Source of the DNA: Propionibacteriaceae bacterium P6A17
GTDB lineage: Bacteria > Actinomycetota > Actinomycetes > Propionibacteriales > Propionibacteriaceae
Direction of reading: 5' to 3'
Length of the DNA: 64,000 bases
NCBI GenBank assembly: GCA_000619965.1
Contig: JHVD01000012.1
Coordinates: 1 to 64,000 of the forward strand
Positions 36,586 through 45,573 of the stretch are shown here, piece by piece. The translations under genes and the position numbers were made by a program. A model generated the notes under the pieces. That model was not told the origin of the DNA. It was given only the letters and a program-made list of their open reading frames with translations, and did not search any database. Position 1 is the stretch's first letter; each line of letters begins with the position of its first letter.

Positions 36586-38264
36586 GCGAATCGGCGCGTA
36601 CCAAGACGGCGACGGCGCTGCTCGCCGTCGCCTCGTTCGCGGTGGCGCTGGCGGCATCCGACACGTACGTGGTGGTGCTCGCGCTCACCGACATGATGGG
36701 CGGCGTCGGCGTCGGCATCGAGTCCCTGCAGCGCGGAACGCCGATCATTTCCGGATTCCTGCTCGGCTACGTGGCGGTCCTGCCCCTGATCGGCAGGATC
36801 TCCGACCTGGTCGAGCGGCGCCGCATCCTCCTGTGGTGCCTCGGGGTGTTCGTCGTCGGATCGCTCGTGACCGCCGTCGCGGTCGAGCTCAATGTCATCG
36901 TGGCCGGCCGCTTCCTGCAGGGCCTGGGCGGCGGCGGGCTGGTCCCGGCGACGTTCGCGCTGGTTGCAGACCTGTGGCCGGTGGGGCGGCGCGGGCTGCC
37001 GCTCGGGGTGGTCGGTGCTGTGCAAGAGCTGGGGGCGCTCGTCGGGCCGCTGCTCGGTGCGCTCGTGTTGGCGGTGGCCTCATGGCGGGAGATCTTCTGG
37101 CTGAATGCGCTCGTCGGCGCCGCCGCCTGGGTGGCGGTGTGGCGGCTGCGCCCCGACGGGCTGCCCGCGGCCTCATCGGGCGCGCGGCGGACGCGCGGGT
37201 GGACGGTGATCGCTGCGGGAGCGGCCGCATTGGCGTGGGCGCTTGCGCTGACCGCCCCGCCGGCGTTGACCCGGTCCGTGGCGTTGGGGGCACCCTTCGT
37301 GCCCTTCGACGCAGATGGGTCGCGCGTGGCCACTCCGATCGGTGTGCTCGCCGCGGTGCTCACGCTCGTGGTGGTGGCCGCCACGGCATCCCGCTGGCTG
37401 CCGCTCCTGCTGCGCGCCGACCTCCTCGGAGCTTCGCTGCTGGCCGTCGCCCTGGCCGCGCTGGTCCTGACGTTCGCCACCGCCAATCCGGAGGAGGAGG
37501 TCGTCGGCGAGTGGGGGATCTGGCTGCTGCCGCTCGGCGCGGCGGCCCTCGTCGGGTTCCTCGTGCGCCAGTCGACGGCCGACGACCCGTTGATCCGACG
37601 CGGCGTGGTGCGCGGGAGGGTCTGGCCGGCACTCGGGGTGAGCCTCCTCGTCGGTACGGCGCTGATCGCCGTCGTGGTGGATGTGCCGCTGCTGTCCAGG
37701 CTGACGCAGGGCGCCGACGCGACGGAGGGGGCGCTCGTGCTGGTGCGCTTCCTCGTCGCCGTACCTGCGGGGGCCCTGGTCGGAGGCTGGTTGCTGCGCC
37801 TGGCCGGCCCCGCGCTGGTGGCCGTGCCCGGGCTGGCGCTGGCCGCGCTCGCGGTGTGGGAGATGGCCGGCTGGGGCCGAGGCTCCCTCGACGACCCCGT
37901 CGTCTCGACGTTGGCCCTCGTGGGCGCCGGGTTCGGCCTCGGCTTGGCGATCGCGCCGATCAATGACGCGGCGCTGGCGGACGCTCGCGAGGAGGGGCAC
38001 GGCGCGGTCTCGGCGCTGATCGTCGTGGCGCGAATGGTGGGGATGATCGTCGGGGTGGCGCTGCTCACGGCCATCGGGTTGCACCGCTTCCACCTCGCGG
38101 TGGCCGCGCTGCCCGACCCCACCGATGGCGACGCGATGCTCGACGCGGCCGTGGTGCAGGTGCAGACGGTGCTCGCCGGGGCGGCGTTCGCCTTGGTGGC
38201 GGCCGCCGCCGGCGCGCTGCTGCTCGGGTTCCGCCGCATCCTCACCTCGGGAGGGGACGCCTAG
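36582..38264 (+). CDS. MFS transporter, P55-like (14 TM)
   Basis: A 560-residue major facilitator with about 14 hydrophobic segments, matching the DHA2/P55 class. The N-terminal half has SDTYVVVLAL in TM1, the loop 2-3 motif GRISDLVERRRILLW, and GRFLQGLGGGGLVPATFALVADLW. The C-terminal half includes PINDAALADAREEGHGAVSALIVVARMVGMIVGVALLTAIG. It overlaps the LprG-like gene by ATGA and so is translationally coupled to it. In mycobacteria P55 works with LprG to export lipids and affects drug tolerance. This host probably has no mycolic acids, so the cargo may be a lipoglycan or a triacylglyceride. Confidence 0.85.
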   Translation: MSESARTKTATALLAVASFAVALAASDTYVVVLALTDMMGGVGVGIESLQRGTPIISGFLLGYVAVLPLIGRISDLVERRRILLWCLGVFVVGSLVTAVAVELNVIVAGRFLQGLGGGGLVPATFALVADLWPVGRRGLPLGVVGAVQELGALVGPLLGALVLAVASWREIFWLNALVGAAAWVAVWRLRPDGLPAASSGARRTRGWTVIAAGAAALAWALALTAPPALTRSVALGAPFVPFDADGSRVATPIGVLAAVLTLVVVAATASRWLPLLLRADLLGASLLAVALAALVLTFATANPEEEVVGEWGIWLLPLGAAALVGFLVRQSTADDPLIRRGVVRGRVWPALGVSLLVGTALIAVVVDVPLLSRLTQGADATEGALVLVRFLVAVPAGALVGGWLLRLAGPALVAVPGLALAALAVWEMAGWGRGSLDDPVVSTLALVGAGFGLGLAIAPINDAALADAREEGHGAVSALIVVARMVGMIVGVALLTAIGLHRFHLAVAALPDPTDGDAMLDAAVVQVQTVLAGAAFALVAAAAGALLLGFRRILTSGGDA

Positions 38265-38273
38265 TCGGGCTCG

Positions 38274-39983
<1,710 letters not shown>

Positions 39984-40001
39984 CCCCAGAAGAAGGCAGA
40001 C

Positions 40002-41108
40002 ATGTACGAACTCTCTCGCAGCAACCGCGCCACCGTGGCCTACAGCTTCGACGACGTGGCCATCGCCCCGCAGCGTCGCACCCGCAGCGACTCCGAGGTG
40101 GACCTGTCGTGGCGCATCGACGCCGTCACCTTCGACCTGCCGATCGTGGCGGCGCCGATGGACTCGGTGATGTCGCCCGAGACGGCCATCGAGATGAGTC
40201 GGCTGGGTGGCCTCGGGGTGCTCAACCTGGAGGGGCTGTGGACCCGCTACGAGGATCCGACTGAGCAGTACGCGCAGCTCACCGAGGACGTCGACCAGGT
40301 GACGATCACCCGTCGCATGCAGCAGATCTACGCGGAGCCGGTGAAGGAGGAGCTGATGGTGGCGCGCCTGCAGCAGCTCCGCGCCGCAGGGGTGCCGGTG
40401 GCCGCGTCGCTGTCGCCTGCGCGCACGCAGGAGTACGCGCACGTCATCGAGAAGGCCGGTTTGGACTTCTTCGTGATTCGTGGCACGACGGTCTCGGCCG
40501 AGCACGTCGGGGGCGGCGACGACGTCCTCAACCTCAAGGACTTCATCTACCGCTTCGACACCCCGGTGCTGGTGGGTGGCGTCGCGACGTACCGCGCGGC
40601 CCTGCACCTGATGCGTGCGGGCGCGGCGGGCGTGCTCGTCGGCTTCGGGGGCGGCGCGACGCACACCACCGCCTCCGTGCTCGGCATCGAGGTGCCGATG
40701 GCGTCGGCGGTCTCCGACGTGGCCGAGGCCCGTCGCGACTACCTCGAGGAATCGGGTGGCCGCTACGTCCACATCATCGCCGACGGTGCCGTCGGCCGCT
40801 CCGGCGACATCGCCAAGGCCATCGCCTGTGGCGCGGACGCCGTCATGGTCGGCTCGCCGCTCGCGCGTGCCGCAGAGGCGCCCGGCAAGGGCTGGCACTG
40901 GGGGTCGGAGGCTTGGCACTCGTCGCTGCCGCGCGGCGAGCGCACGTACTTCGAGCAGGTCGGCACGTTCGAGGAGGTCGTCGTCGGCCCGTCCCGTGTG
41001 CCCGACGGAACGATGAACCTCGCCGGCGGCTTGCGCAAGTCGATGGCGATGACCGGCTACACCGACATCAAGAGCTTCCAGCGCATCGAGCTCATCCTGC
41101 ACCGATGA
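40002..41108 (+). CDS. guaB3: GuaB3-family IMP dehydrogenase-like protein lacking the catalytic Cys
   Basis: A 368-residue TIM-barrel paralog of IMP dehydrogenase without CBS domains, as usual for GuaB3. It has the Y-SFDDVAIAPQRRTRS start, DLPIVAAPMDSVMSPETAIEMSRLGGLGVLN, and HIIADGAVGRSGDIAKAIACGADAVMVGSPLA. When it is aligned with the GuaB of this window, the loop GSICTTR becomes GATHTTA: His stands where the catalytic Cys should be, and Ala replaces the Arg. Canonical IMP oxidation is therefore doubtful. guaB-guaB3 tandem order is conserved in actinobacteria. GAAGAAGG-type bases precede ATG 40002, and the stop overlaps the next gene (ATGA). Confidence 0.9.
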   Translation: MYELSRSNRATVAYSFDDVAIAPQRRTRSDSEVDLSWRIDAVTFDLPIVAAPMDSVMSPETAIEMSRLGGLGVLNLEGLWTRYEDPTEQYAQLTEDVDQVTITRRMQQIYAEPVKEELMVARLQQLRAAGVPVAASLSPARTQEYAHVIEKAGLDFFVIRGTTVSAEHVGGGDDVLNLKDFIYRFDTPVLVGGVATYRAALHLMRAGAAGVLVGFGGGATHTTASVLGIEVPMASAVSDVAEARRDYLEESGGRYVHIIADGAVGRSGDIAKAIACGADAVMVGSPLARAAEAPGKGWHWGSEAWHSSLPRGERTYFEQVGTFEEVVVGPSRVPDGTMNLAGGLRKSMAMTGYTDIKSFQRIELILHR

Positions 41109-41404
41109 CGAACGACGAGGCCCGCGAGGAACTGCTCCGGCTGCGCGCCAGCATCGACAACATGGACTCGATGCTGGTGCATCTGCTGGCGGAGCGGTTC
41201 AAGATCACGCAGCGGGTGGGCTGGCTGAAGGCGGCGCACGACATGCCTCCCGCAGACCCGACGCGTGAGGCCGAGCAGATCGCGCGGCTGCGCGCGCTCG
41301 CGGAGGAGGCGCAGCTCGACCCGGAGTTCGCGGAGAAGTTCCTCCAGTTCATCGTGCGCGAGGTCGTCCGGCATCACGAGCAGATCCGCGATGGGCAGGG
41401 CTGA
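41105..41404 (+). CDS. Chorismate mutase, AroQ class
   Basis: An all-helical 99-residue protein that converts chorismate to prephenate for Phe/Tyr synthesis. Motifs follow the AroQ pattern: LRLRASIDNMDSMLVHLLAERFKITQRVGWLKA (helix 1, with the active-site Arg in LRAS and the Arg/Lys in RFKI and WLKA), then a loop DMPPADPTREAEQIARL, and the last helix FAEKFLQFIVREVVRHHEQI. The ATG overlaps the guaB3 stop as ATGA, so it is co-translated with purine genes. In Mycobacterium tuberculosis a chorismate mutase gene also lies by uvrD1 and sucC, so this is probably inherited order rather than functional linkage. Confidence 0.88.
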   Translation: MTNDEAREELLRLRASIDNMDSMLVHLLAERFKITQRVGWLKAAHDMPPADPTREAEQIARLRALAEEAQLDPEFAEKFLQFIVREVVRHHEQIRDGQG

Positions 41405-41750
41405 GCGCCCCACTCGGCCCGATGTGCCGGGCCTGCTGCGCATGGCCAGCTCATTCGCTGTGCTGCTCGTCGCTGTGGGTGCGCTGTCCACGGGTGCCGC
41501 GTCGACGTCCACGGTGCACTACGCGATGCTCACCCTCCTCGGCTTCGGGGCTGTCTTCTTCGGCCTGGTCCAGTGGACAGGGACCGTGGCACAGCGCCTG
41601 GCCGGCGCAGTAGGTGCGCTGATGGGGCTGTGGCCGGTGATCGCGGCGTTCGGGTCGTGGCCACGTCTCGGACTCCTCATGGCACTCGGGGCAGGACTGG
41701 CTGGCATCGCTTGCGCAGCCTTGGAGTGTCTTCAGTGCGCGAGGCGGTGA
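41391..41750 (+). CDS. Small integral membrane protein, unknown function
   Basis: A 119-residue unrecognised protein with four hydrophobic segments (near 20-38, 45-62, 68-88 and 92-112) and a short Arg/Pro-rich N-terminus. It resembles generic four-helix membrane proteins. ATG 41391 overlaps the 3' end of the chorismate mutase gene by 14 nt. It probably ends the guaB operon. It ends CAALECLQCARR with two cysteines near the membrane. Confidence 0.55.
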   Translation: MGRAERPTRPDVPGLLRMASSFAVLLVAVGALSTGAASTSTVHYAMLTLLGFGAVFFGLVQWTGTVAQRLAGAVGALMGLWPVIAAFGSWPRLGLLMALGAGLAGIACAALECLQCARR

Positions 41751-41763
41751 ATCCTTGAGCTGC

Positions 41764-41769
41764 TAGCAT
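41764..41769 (+). promoter_or_regulatory. -10 element of the second ESX-like module
   Basis: TAGCAT, then 8 nt, then ATG 41778. No Shine-Dalgarno is seen. Confidence 0.4.
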
Positions 41770-41777
41770 GCGCTGGC

Positions 41778-42851
41778 ATGTACTACGACCGGCGAATTGT
41801 CTCGGATGGCGCTGCGGGGTTGGAGGGCCTCAAAGGAGATGTCACCTTCGGGCAGGCCAAGTCCGAGCCAAGTCTTCGAGTCGTGCAGAACGGTGATGGT
41901 GGCAAGCTCTACGGCAACATCATCGGCAACCATGAGGAGTTCAGCGGCAAGCTCGCTGACCTGCTCATTGCCACCGAGAGACTTCTCGGCAACGCGGAAG
42001 CCAACGTGCGGAGCACCATTCGGCTGTACGACGACAACGAGCAGTCGAATCTTGACGAACTCCGCGAGTTGTGGGGAGCGCTCGAGATGGAGCAGGGGAT
42101 GCAGCCAATCGGTCCCGCCCCCGCGGGTACCGTCACCGCGAACGAGGACTGGTGGCGGCGATCATTGTGGGAGCTCTATCCCGGGAGCCGTTTCGACCAC
42201 CGGATCTTCGACGTCCTCAACTGGCCGGACTACCTGTCCATTTCTTGGTGGGCCCGCCAACTGATCAGTCTCATTGCCAAGCCTTTGCTGGGTGGCCAAG
42301 ACCCTTGGACCTTCATCTGGGACTGGATCGGTGGCGACTGGGAAGCCGTTGAGGAAGCGGCGTTCCACTGGGGTCAGATGGGCAGCTACTACGCCGACAT
42401 GTCCGAAGAACTTGAGCTGCGCATGCAGCACATGTTCTCGGGTTGGTATGACTCTGAGGCTGCCACGGCGTCCGGTGAGTACTTTCGCGTCGTGGCCGAG
42501 GCACTCGCTTCCGTGCAAGAGCCCATGGCCGATCTGGACGCGAAGTACCTAGCGGTTGCCGTGTCTTCCTACGGCTTCTGTCAAGCGCTCTGGAGTCTTG
42601 TCGACGCCTTGGTGGATGCCGCCATTGCTGCCAAGCTGCTCGGGATCACGTTCGTGGAGGCGCTGGCCGCGCCGTTCACGGGTGGAGCCACGGCAGCCAC
42701 TGGCATGGTCACGCTCATCATGGGCATCATTGAAACGGTCTCGGCAGCTTGGGGCGCGATGATGGTGGTCGTGAATGGCTTCTTGGGTATCGGTGGATTG
42801 CTGGGGGCCAATCTCCGGCAGATCGAATGGGTGACGCTTCCGGAAGGGTGA
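41778..42851 (+). CDS. WXG-like / type VII secretion-associated protein
   Basis: A 357-residue unrecognised protein. An N-terminal region (about 1-115) contains helices with FSGKLADLLIATERLLGNAEANVRSTIRLYDDNEQ. A Trp-rich middle follows (EDWWRRSLWELYPGSRF; WPDYLSISWWARQL; WTFIWDWIGGDWEAVE). Then comes a helical hairpin with FSGWYDSEAATASGEYFRVVAEAL, reminiscent of the WXG100 turn. The C-terminal third is hydrophobic (about 270-345, with Gly/Ala-rich helices). The layout parallels the ESX-like protein at 28904-30049, although sequence similarity is weak by eye. Base composition is visibly less GC-rich and codon third positions less biased than neighbours, which suggests recent acquisition. It is followed 6 nt later by a likely partner gene. 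Confidence 0.6.
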   Translation: MYYDRRIVSDGAAGLEGLKGDVTFGQAKSEPSLRVVQNGDGGKLYGNIIGNHEEFSGKLADLLIATERLLGNAEANVRSTIRLYDDNEQSNLDELRELWGALEMEQGMQPIGPAPAGTVTANEDWWRRSLWELYPGSRFDHRIFDVLNWPDYLSISWWARQLISLIAKPLLGGQDPWTFIWDWIGGDWEAVEEAAFHWGQMGSYYADMSEELELRMQHMFSGWYDSEAATASGEYFRVVAEALASVQEPMADLDAKYLAVAVSSYGFCQALWSLVDALVDAAIAAKLLGITFVEALAAPFTGGATAATGMVTLIMGIIETVSAAWGAMMVVVNGFLGIGGLLGANLRQIEWVTLPEG

Positions 42852-42857
42852 TGAGCG

Positions 42858-43319
42858 ATGTCAGGTCCTGCGATGAACCCCATGGCAGCGAAGTTCATGG
42901 GTGGTGCGAAGTTCCGTGAGCAGCTGCGTGATGCCCTGCTCGACAAAGCAGCGAAGACCGACGATCCTGCGTATGCTGCCCGTCTGAGGGAGGTGGCCGA
43001 CGGACGTCGTCCCCTGCGTACCTTGATGCACGATCCCGCATTCGCAGCCGAGATGCAGCCGGAGCCTGTCGATCAGGCAGCGGATCATCCATTGGCCGAC
43101 CTGCTCGGCGACGCGAAGGAAGTCGCGGCGCAGGTGAATGATCGGCTGCGCGCGCAGGGAGTGACTCCGCCTTCTGCGGAGGAAGCGAAGGCGATGTGGG
43201 GAGAGGCACAGGCGCTGCGCGAACAGAGCGAAGCGGTCGTGCGCGAGGAGAACCTCACTGGCTGGGGAGGGAGCGTGGAGCGCCTCGAGTGGGCGGCAAA
43301 GCCCCAACGAGACCGCTGA
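42858..43319 (+). CDS. Unknown partner protein of the ESX-like module
   Basis: A 153-residue protein that I do not recognise, predicted to be mostly helical and hydrophilic, with no signal peptide or membrane helix. It begins MSGPAMNPMAAKFMGGAKFREQLRDALLDKAAK. It contains charged helices (DAKEVAAQVNDRLRAQG; AKAMWGEAQALREQSEAVV) and a short GWGGSVERLEW near the end. ATG 42858 lies 6 nt after the previous stop, so the two form an operon. Composition is less GC-rich than flanking genes, like its partner. A role as chaperone or antitoxin-like partner is possible but unproven. Confidence 0.5.
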   Translation: MSGPAMNPMAAKFMGGAKFREQLRDALLDKAAKTDDPAYAARLREVADGRRPLRTLMHDPAFAAEMQPEPVDQAADHPLADLLGDAKEVAAQVNDRLRAQGVTPPSAEEAKAMWGEAQALREQSEAVVREENLTGWGGSVERLEWAAKPQRDR

Positions 43320-43355
43320 CCCCCCGCGGCTCAGGTCACGCTCGAGGGGCAGGAG

Positions 43356-43895
43356 TCAGCGACCGGTCGGGCGTCCCCTCTGGGCGTCGAGGATGCGCTG
43401 GTGCACCTCCTCCAACGGTTCGGCGACCATGTGGGCCAAGAGCTGACGGGGTTGGTGGCCGTTGCTCGTGAACCTCAGCGAGGGCATCCGTCCCAGACGG
43501 AGTTCGGTGCGAGTCGAGATCAGCGGCCAGGACTCCGCCGGACGCCTGCCGGGTGCTGCGGGGAACTCGAGTGTGCTCTCCGTGATGGTGAGCGCGACCG
43601 TGGATTCCAAGAGCTGGCGGTGATCGGACCCGGCTCGGGACTGCCGGACGAGCCACCAAGCGAGCACTGCGATGAGCCCGAAGAATGCGGTCGCCATCAC
43701 GCCGGCGAGCACGTCGTCGCGTGTGCGCTCCGTCGAAGGTTGGAGGAGCAGTGCGATCAGAGAGAAGAGGCTCAAGGCGGTGAAGGTCACGACACCCGCC
43801 CAGCCCAGCATCCGGGAAAGCTTGAGCGAGGCGGCGGCGGACTTTGTCACGGAATCGCGAAGTCGCACATCGTGGGGCAATCCGTCAGCCTGCAT
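43356..43895 (-). CDS. Two-helix membrane protein, paralog A (flanking glbO)
   Basis: A 179-residue unrecognised protein. Two transmembrane helices (about 29-52 and 60-86) are followed by a soluble domain with LTITESTLEFPAAPGRR and PAESWPLISTRTELRLGRMPSLRFTS. The same soluble domain (LTLTGATLEFPELPG...AESWPL) occurs in the 192-residue protein at 44291-44869, so the two are paralogs. The domain order suggests a PH-like or bPH-type membrane-associated fold, but I cannot confirm it. Its ATG overlaps the 3' end of glbO by 11 nt, so it is co-transcribed with the truncated haemoglobin. Confidence 0.6.
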   Translation of the reverse strand: MQADGLPHDVRLRDSVTKSAAASLKLSRMLGWAGVVTFTALSLFSLIALLLQPSTERTRDDVLAGVMATAFFGLIAVLAWWLVRQSRAGSDHRQLLESTVALTITESTLEFPAAPGRRPAESWPLISTRTELRLGRMPSLRFTSNGHQPRQLLAHMVAEPLEEVHQRILDAQRGRPTGR

Positions 43896-44280
43896 CGGCG
43901 TCCTCGGGGGCGTTGATCATGAACTGCGCCGCGCGCACCAAGTACTCGCGGAGCTGGTGGTCGTCGTCGGGGGAGAGCCCGAGGGTGTCGCAGGCGTTGG
44001 ACATGTGTCTCACCCAGCGCTCGGCCTGCGTCGGCGTCACTCGAAACGGCGCGTGACGCATCCTGAGTCGGGGGTGTCCCCGGGTCTCGCCGTACGTCTT
44101 CGGGCCGCCCCAGTACTGCTCGAGGAAGAGCCTCAGGCGCTCCTCGGCAGGCCCGAGGTCCTCCTCCGGGTACATGGCGCGCAGCGGCGGATCGCCGGCG
44201 ACGCCCCGGTAGAACTCGCGTACCAGCTTCTCGAAGGTGGGGCGGCCGCCGACACGGTCGTAGAAGGTCTCCTCGGACAT
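43885..44280 (-). CDS. glbO: Group II truncated haemoglobin
   Basis: A 131-residue 2/2 globin of the trHbO type, binding heme and interacting with O2, NO or peroxide. It shows the TrHb2 sequence YWGGPKTYGETRGHPRLRMRHAPFRVT, with proximal His76 in RHAPF, Tyr24 in the B helix (FYRG) and Trp89 of the G helix (ERWVRHM). ATG 44280 is 7 nt from a TAGTCT -10 formed in part by the stop codon of the upstream gene. It is flanked by two paralogous membrane proteins, with which it seems to form a unit. In mycobacteria GlbO associates with membranes, so a membrane partner would make sense. Confidence 0.93.
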   Translation of the reverse strand: MSEETFYDRVGGRPTFEKLVREFYRGVAGDPPLRAMYPEEDLGPAEERLRLFLEQYWGGPKTYGETRGHPRLRMRHAPFRVTPTQAERWVRHMSNACDTLGLSPDDDHQLREYLVRAAQFMINAPEDADAG

Positions 44281-44287
44281 GGCGCCC

Positions 44288-44293
44288 AGACTA
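44288..44293 (-). promoter_or_regulatory. -10 element of glbO, overlapping the upstream stop codon
   Basis: TAGTCT on the minus strand: TAG is the stop of the paralog B gene. Exactly 7 nt follow before the glbO ATG. Confidence 0.5.
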
Positions 44294-44869
44294 TCCGACG
44301 TCGTCCCGCGGCCCGTGCTTCGCAGCGGCAGCCTGCGCCTCCATCTGCCGTCTCCGTGCCTGCGTGATCCGCTGCTCGATCTCCGCGAGGTGCACGTCGA
44401 CGGCGGACTGCGGGATGGGGCGTGACCGGCGTCCGGGGCTGGTGAACACCATGGCTCGCAAGCGCCCGAGCGAGCTGTGCATGCGCACCTCGCTGAGCGG
44501 CCACGATTCGGCGCCGACGATGCCCGGCAGCTCGGGAAACTCGAGCGTGGCGCCGGTCAGGGTGAGGACCGTGTCCGCCTCCACCGCCTTGCGCATGCGC
44601 GATCCGTTGCCCGTGGCGCGGGCAATGCCGTAGCCGACGAAGCTCATGAAGGCGATGAAGGCGGTGGCAGCGGCGAAGCTCCCCCACTCGGACAGTGGCA
44701 GCTGCCAGACCCGCATGCGGATGAGCGACACGATGCCCATGGCCACCATCAAGCCCAGGGCGACGCAGCTCACCCAGCCCACCAAGTGGTAGACGAAGAG
44801 GCGCAGCAGCAGCCGTTCGCGGAGCCGAGGCTCCAGGCGGACTATGTAGGGGGTGTCGTCGGCGGTCAT
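44291..44869 (-). CDS. Two-helix membrane protein, paralog B (flanking glbO)
   Basis: A 192-residue protein with two hydrophobic segments (about 22-48 and 62-85) and a C-terminal soluble domain (LTLTGATLEFPELPGIVGAESWPLSEVRMHSSLGRLRAMVFTSPGRRSRPIP). That domain matches paralog A. The tail is an Arg/Gln/Ala-rich helix (EIEQRITQARRRQMEAQAAAAKHG). ATG 44869 is exactly 7 nt from a TATCCT -10. It is divergent from the TetR gene, with 78 nt between. The function is unknown. Confidence 0.6.
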   Translation of the reverse strand: MTADDTPYIVRLEPRLRERLLLRLFVYHLVGWVSCVALGLMVAMGIVSLIRMRVWQLPLSEWGSFAAATAFIAFMSFVGYGIARATGNGSRMRKAVEADTVLTLTGATLEFPELPGIVGAESWPLSEVRMHSSLGRLRAMVFTSPGRRSRPIPQSAVDVHLAEIEQRITQARRRQMEAQAAAAKHGPRDDVG

Positions 44870-44876
44870 GGCGCAC

Positions 44877-44882
44877 AGGATA
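44877..44882 (-). promoter_or_regulatory. -10 element of the paralog B gene
   Basis: TATCCT on the minus strand, 7 nt before ATG 44869. Confidence 0.5.
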
Positions 44883-44912
44883 GCCCTGCGCGGATGCATG
44901 TCACCGCGCATG

Positions 44913-44945
44913 CTGCACACTCGTGCAGTTGGCTGTACGATCGTA
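44913..44945. promoter_or_regulatory. Candidate TetR operators
   Basis: Two palindromes lie just before the TetR gene: CTGCAC-ACTC-GTGCAG (44913-44928) and TACGATCGTA (44936-44945), the latter overlapping the probable -10 TACGAT. They suit autoregulation and could also affect the divergent gene. Confidence 0.5.
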
Positions 44946-44947
44946 TC

Positions 44948-45571
44948 GTGTCTGATGACGACCGCACTTCGAAGGCCAGGCTCCGCGACGCAGCACTCGC
45001 GCTCGTCGCCGAGGGCGGCACGCTCAGCGCGCGGACCGTGGCCGAGCGCGCCGGGGTCACCCCGGGGTTGATCCGTCACCACTTCGGCTCGATGGCCGGA
45101 CTCCAGCGGGCGTGCGACGAGCACGTCGCGCGGGTCGTCGTCGAGGCCAAGGGGGAGGCCATCGCCGCCGGGGGAGGCGTGGATGTGATGGCCGCGCTGC
45201 GCGAGACGGGGCAGCAGCGGTTGATGGGATATCTCGCACGACGGCTGGGCTCCGGCAGCCCGGAGATCGACGAGCTGGTGGACACGCTCGCCGAGGACGC
45301 AGTCGGCTACCTCCGACAATCCATCGACGCAGGGCTCCTGCGGCCCGTCGACGACGTGGTGACGCTCGCACGCATGCTCACGCTCTACTCGCTGGGATCG
45401 CTCGTCCTGCACGACCACCTCGAGCGGCTCCTCGACGTCGACGTGACCAGTCCCGATCTCGCCACCCAGCCCGGGGTGGCGCGCTACGTCGCCGTCCAGT
45501 TCGAGGTCTTCCGCGGACTGTTCACCGACGAGTTCCTCTCCACCATCGGTCCCCAACTCGGGAAGGAATGA
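44948..45571 (+). CDS. TetR family transcriptional regulator
   Basis: A 207-residue repressor. The N-terminal HTH is ARLRDAALALVAEGGTLSARTVAERAGVTPGLIRHHFGSMAGL (about residues 9-51). The C-terminal ligand domain is all-helical with no recognised ligand signature. GTG 44948 is the first start after the palindromes and lies about 6 nt from TACGAT. Its TGA is followed at once by the start of an ABC exporter operon (ATGACCATG), so it most likely controls that exporter, as in many drug- or lipid-export systems. Confidence 0.88.
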   Translation: MSDDDRTSKARLRDAALALVAEGGTLSARTVAERAGVTPGLIRHHFGSMAGLQRACDEHVARVVVEAKGEAIAAGGGVDVMAALRETGQQRLMGYLARRLGSGSPEIDELVDTLAEDAVGYLRQSIDAGLLRPVDDVVTLARMLTLYSLGSLVLHDHLERLLDVDVTSPDLATQPGVARYVAVQFEVFRGLFTDEFLSTIGPQLGKE

Positions 45572-45573
45572 CC

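Noticed and set aside
41764-41777. Ribosome binding site for the ESX-like gene at 41778
   Set aside because: No purine-rich GGAG-like motif is present, so the leaderless model is preferred.
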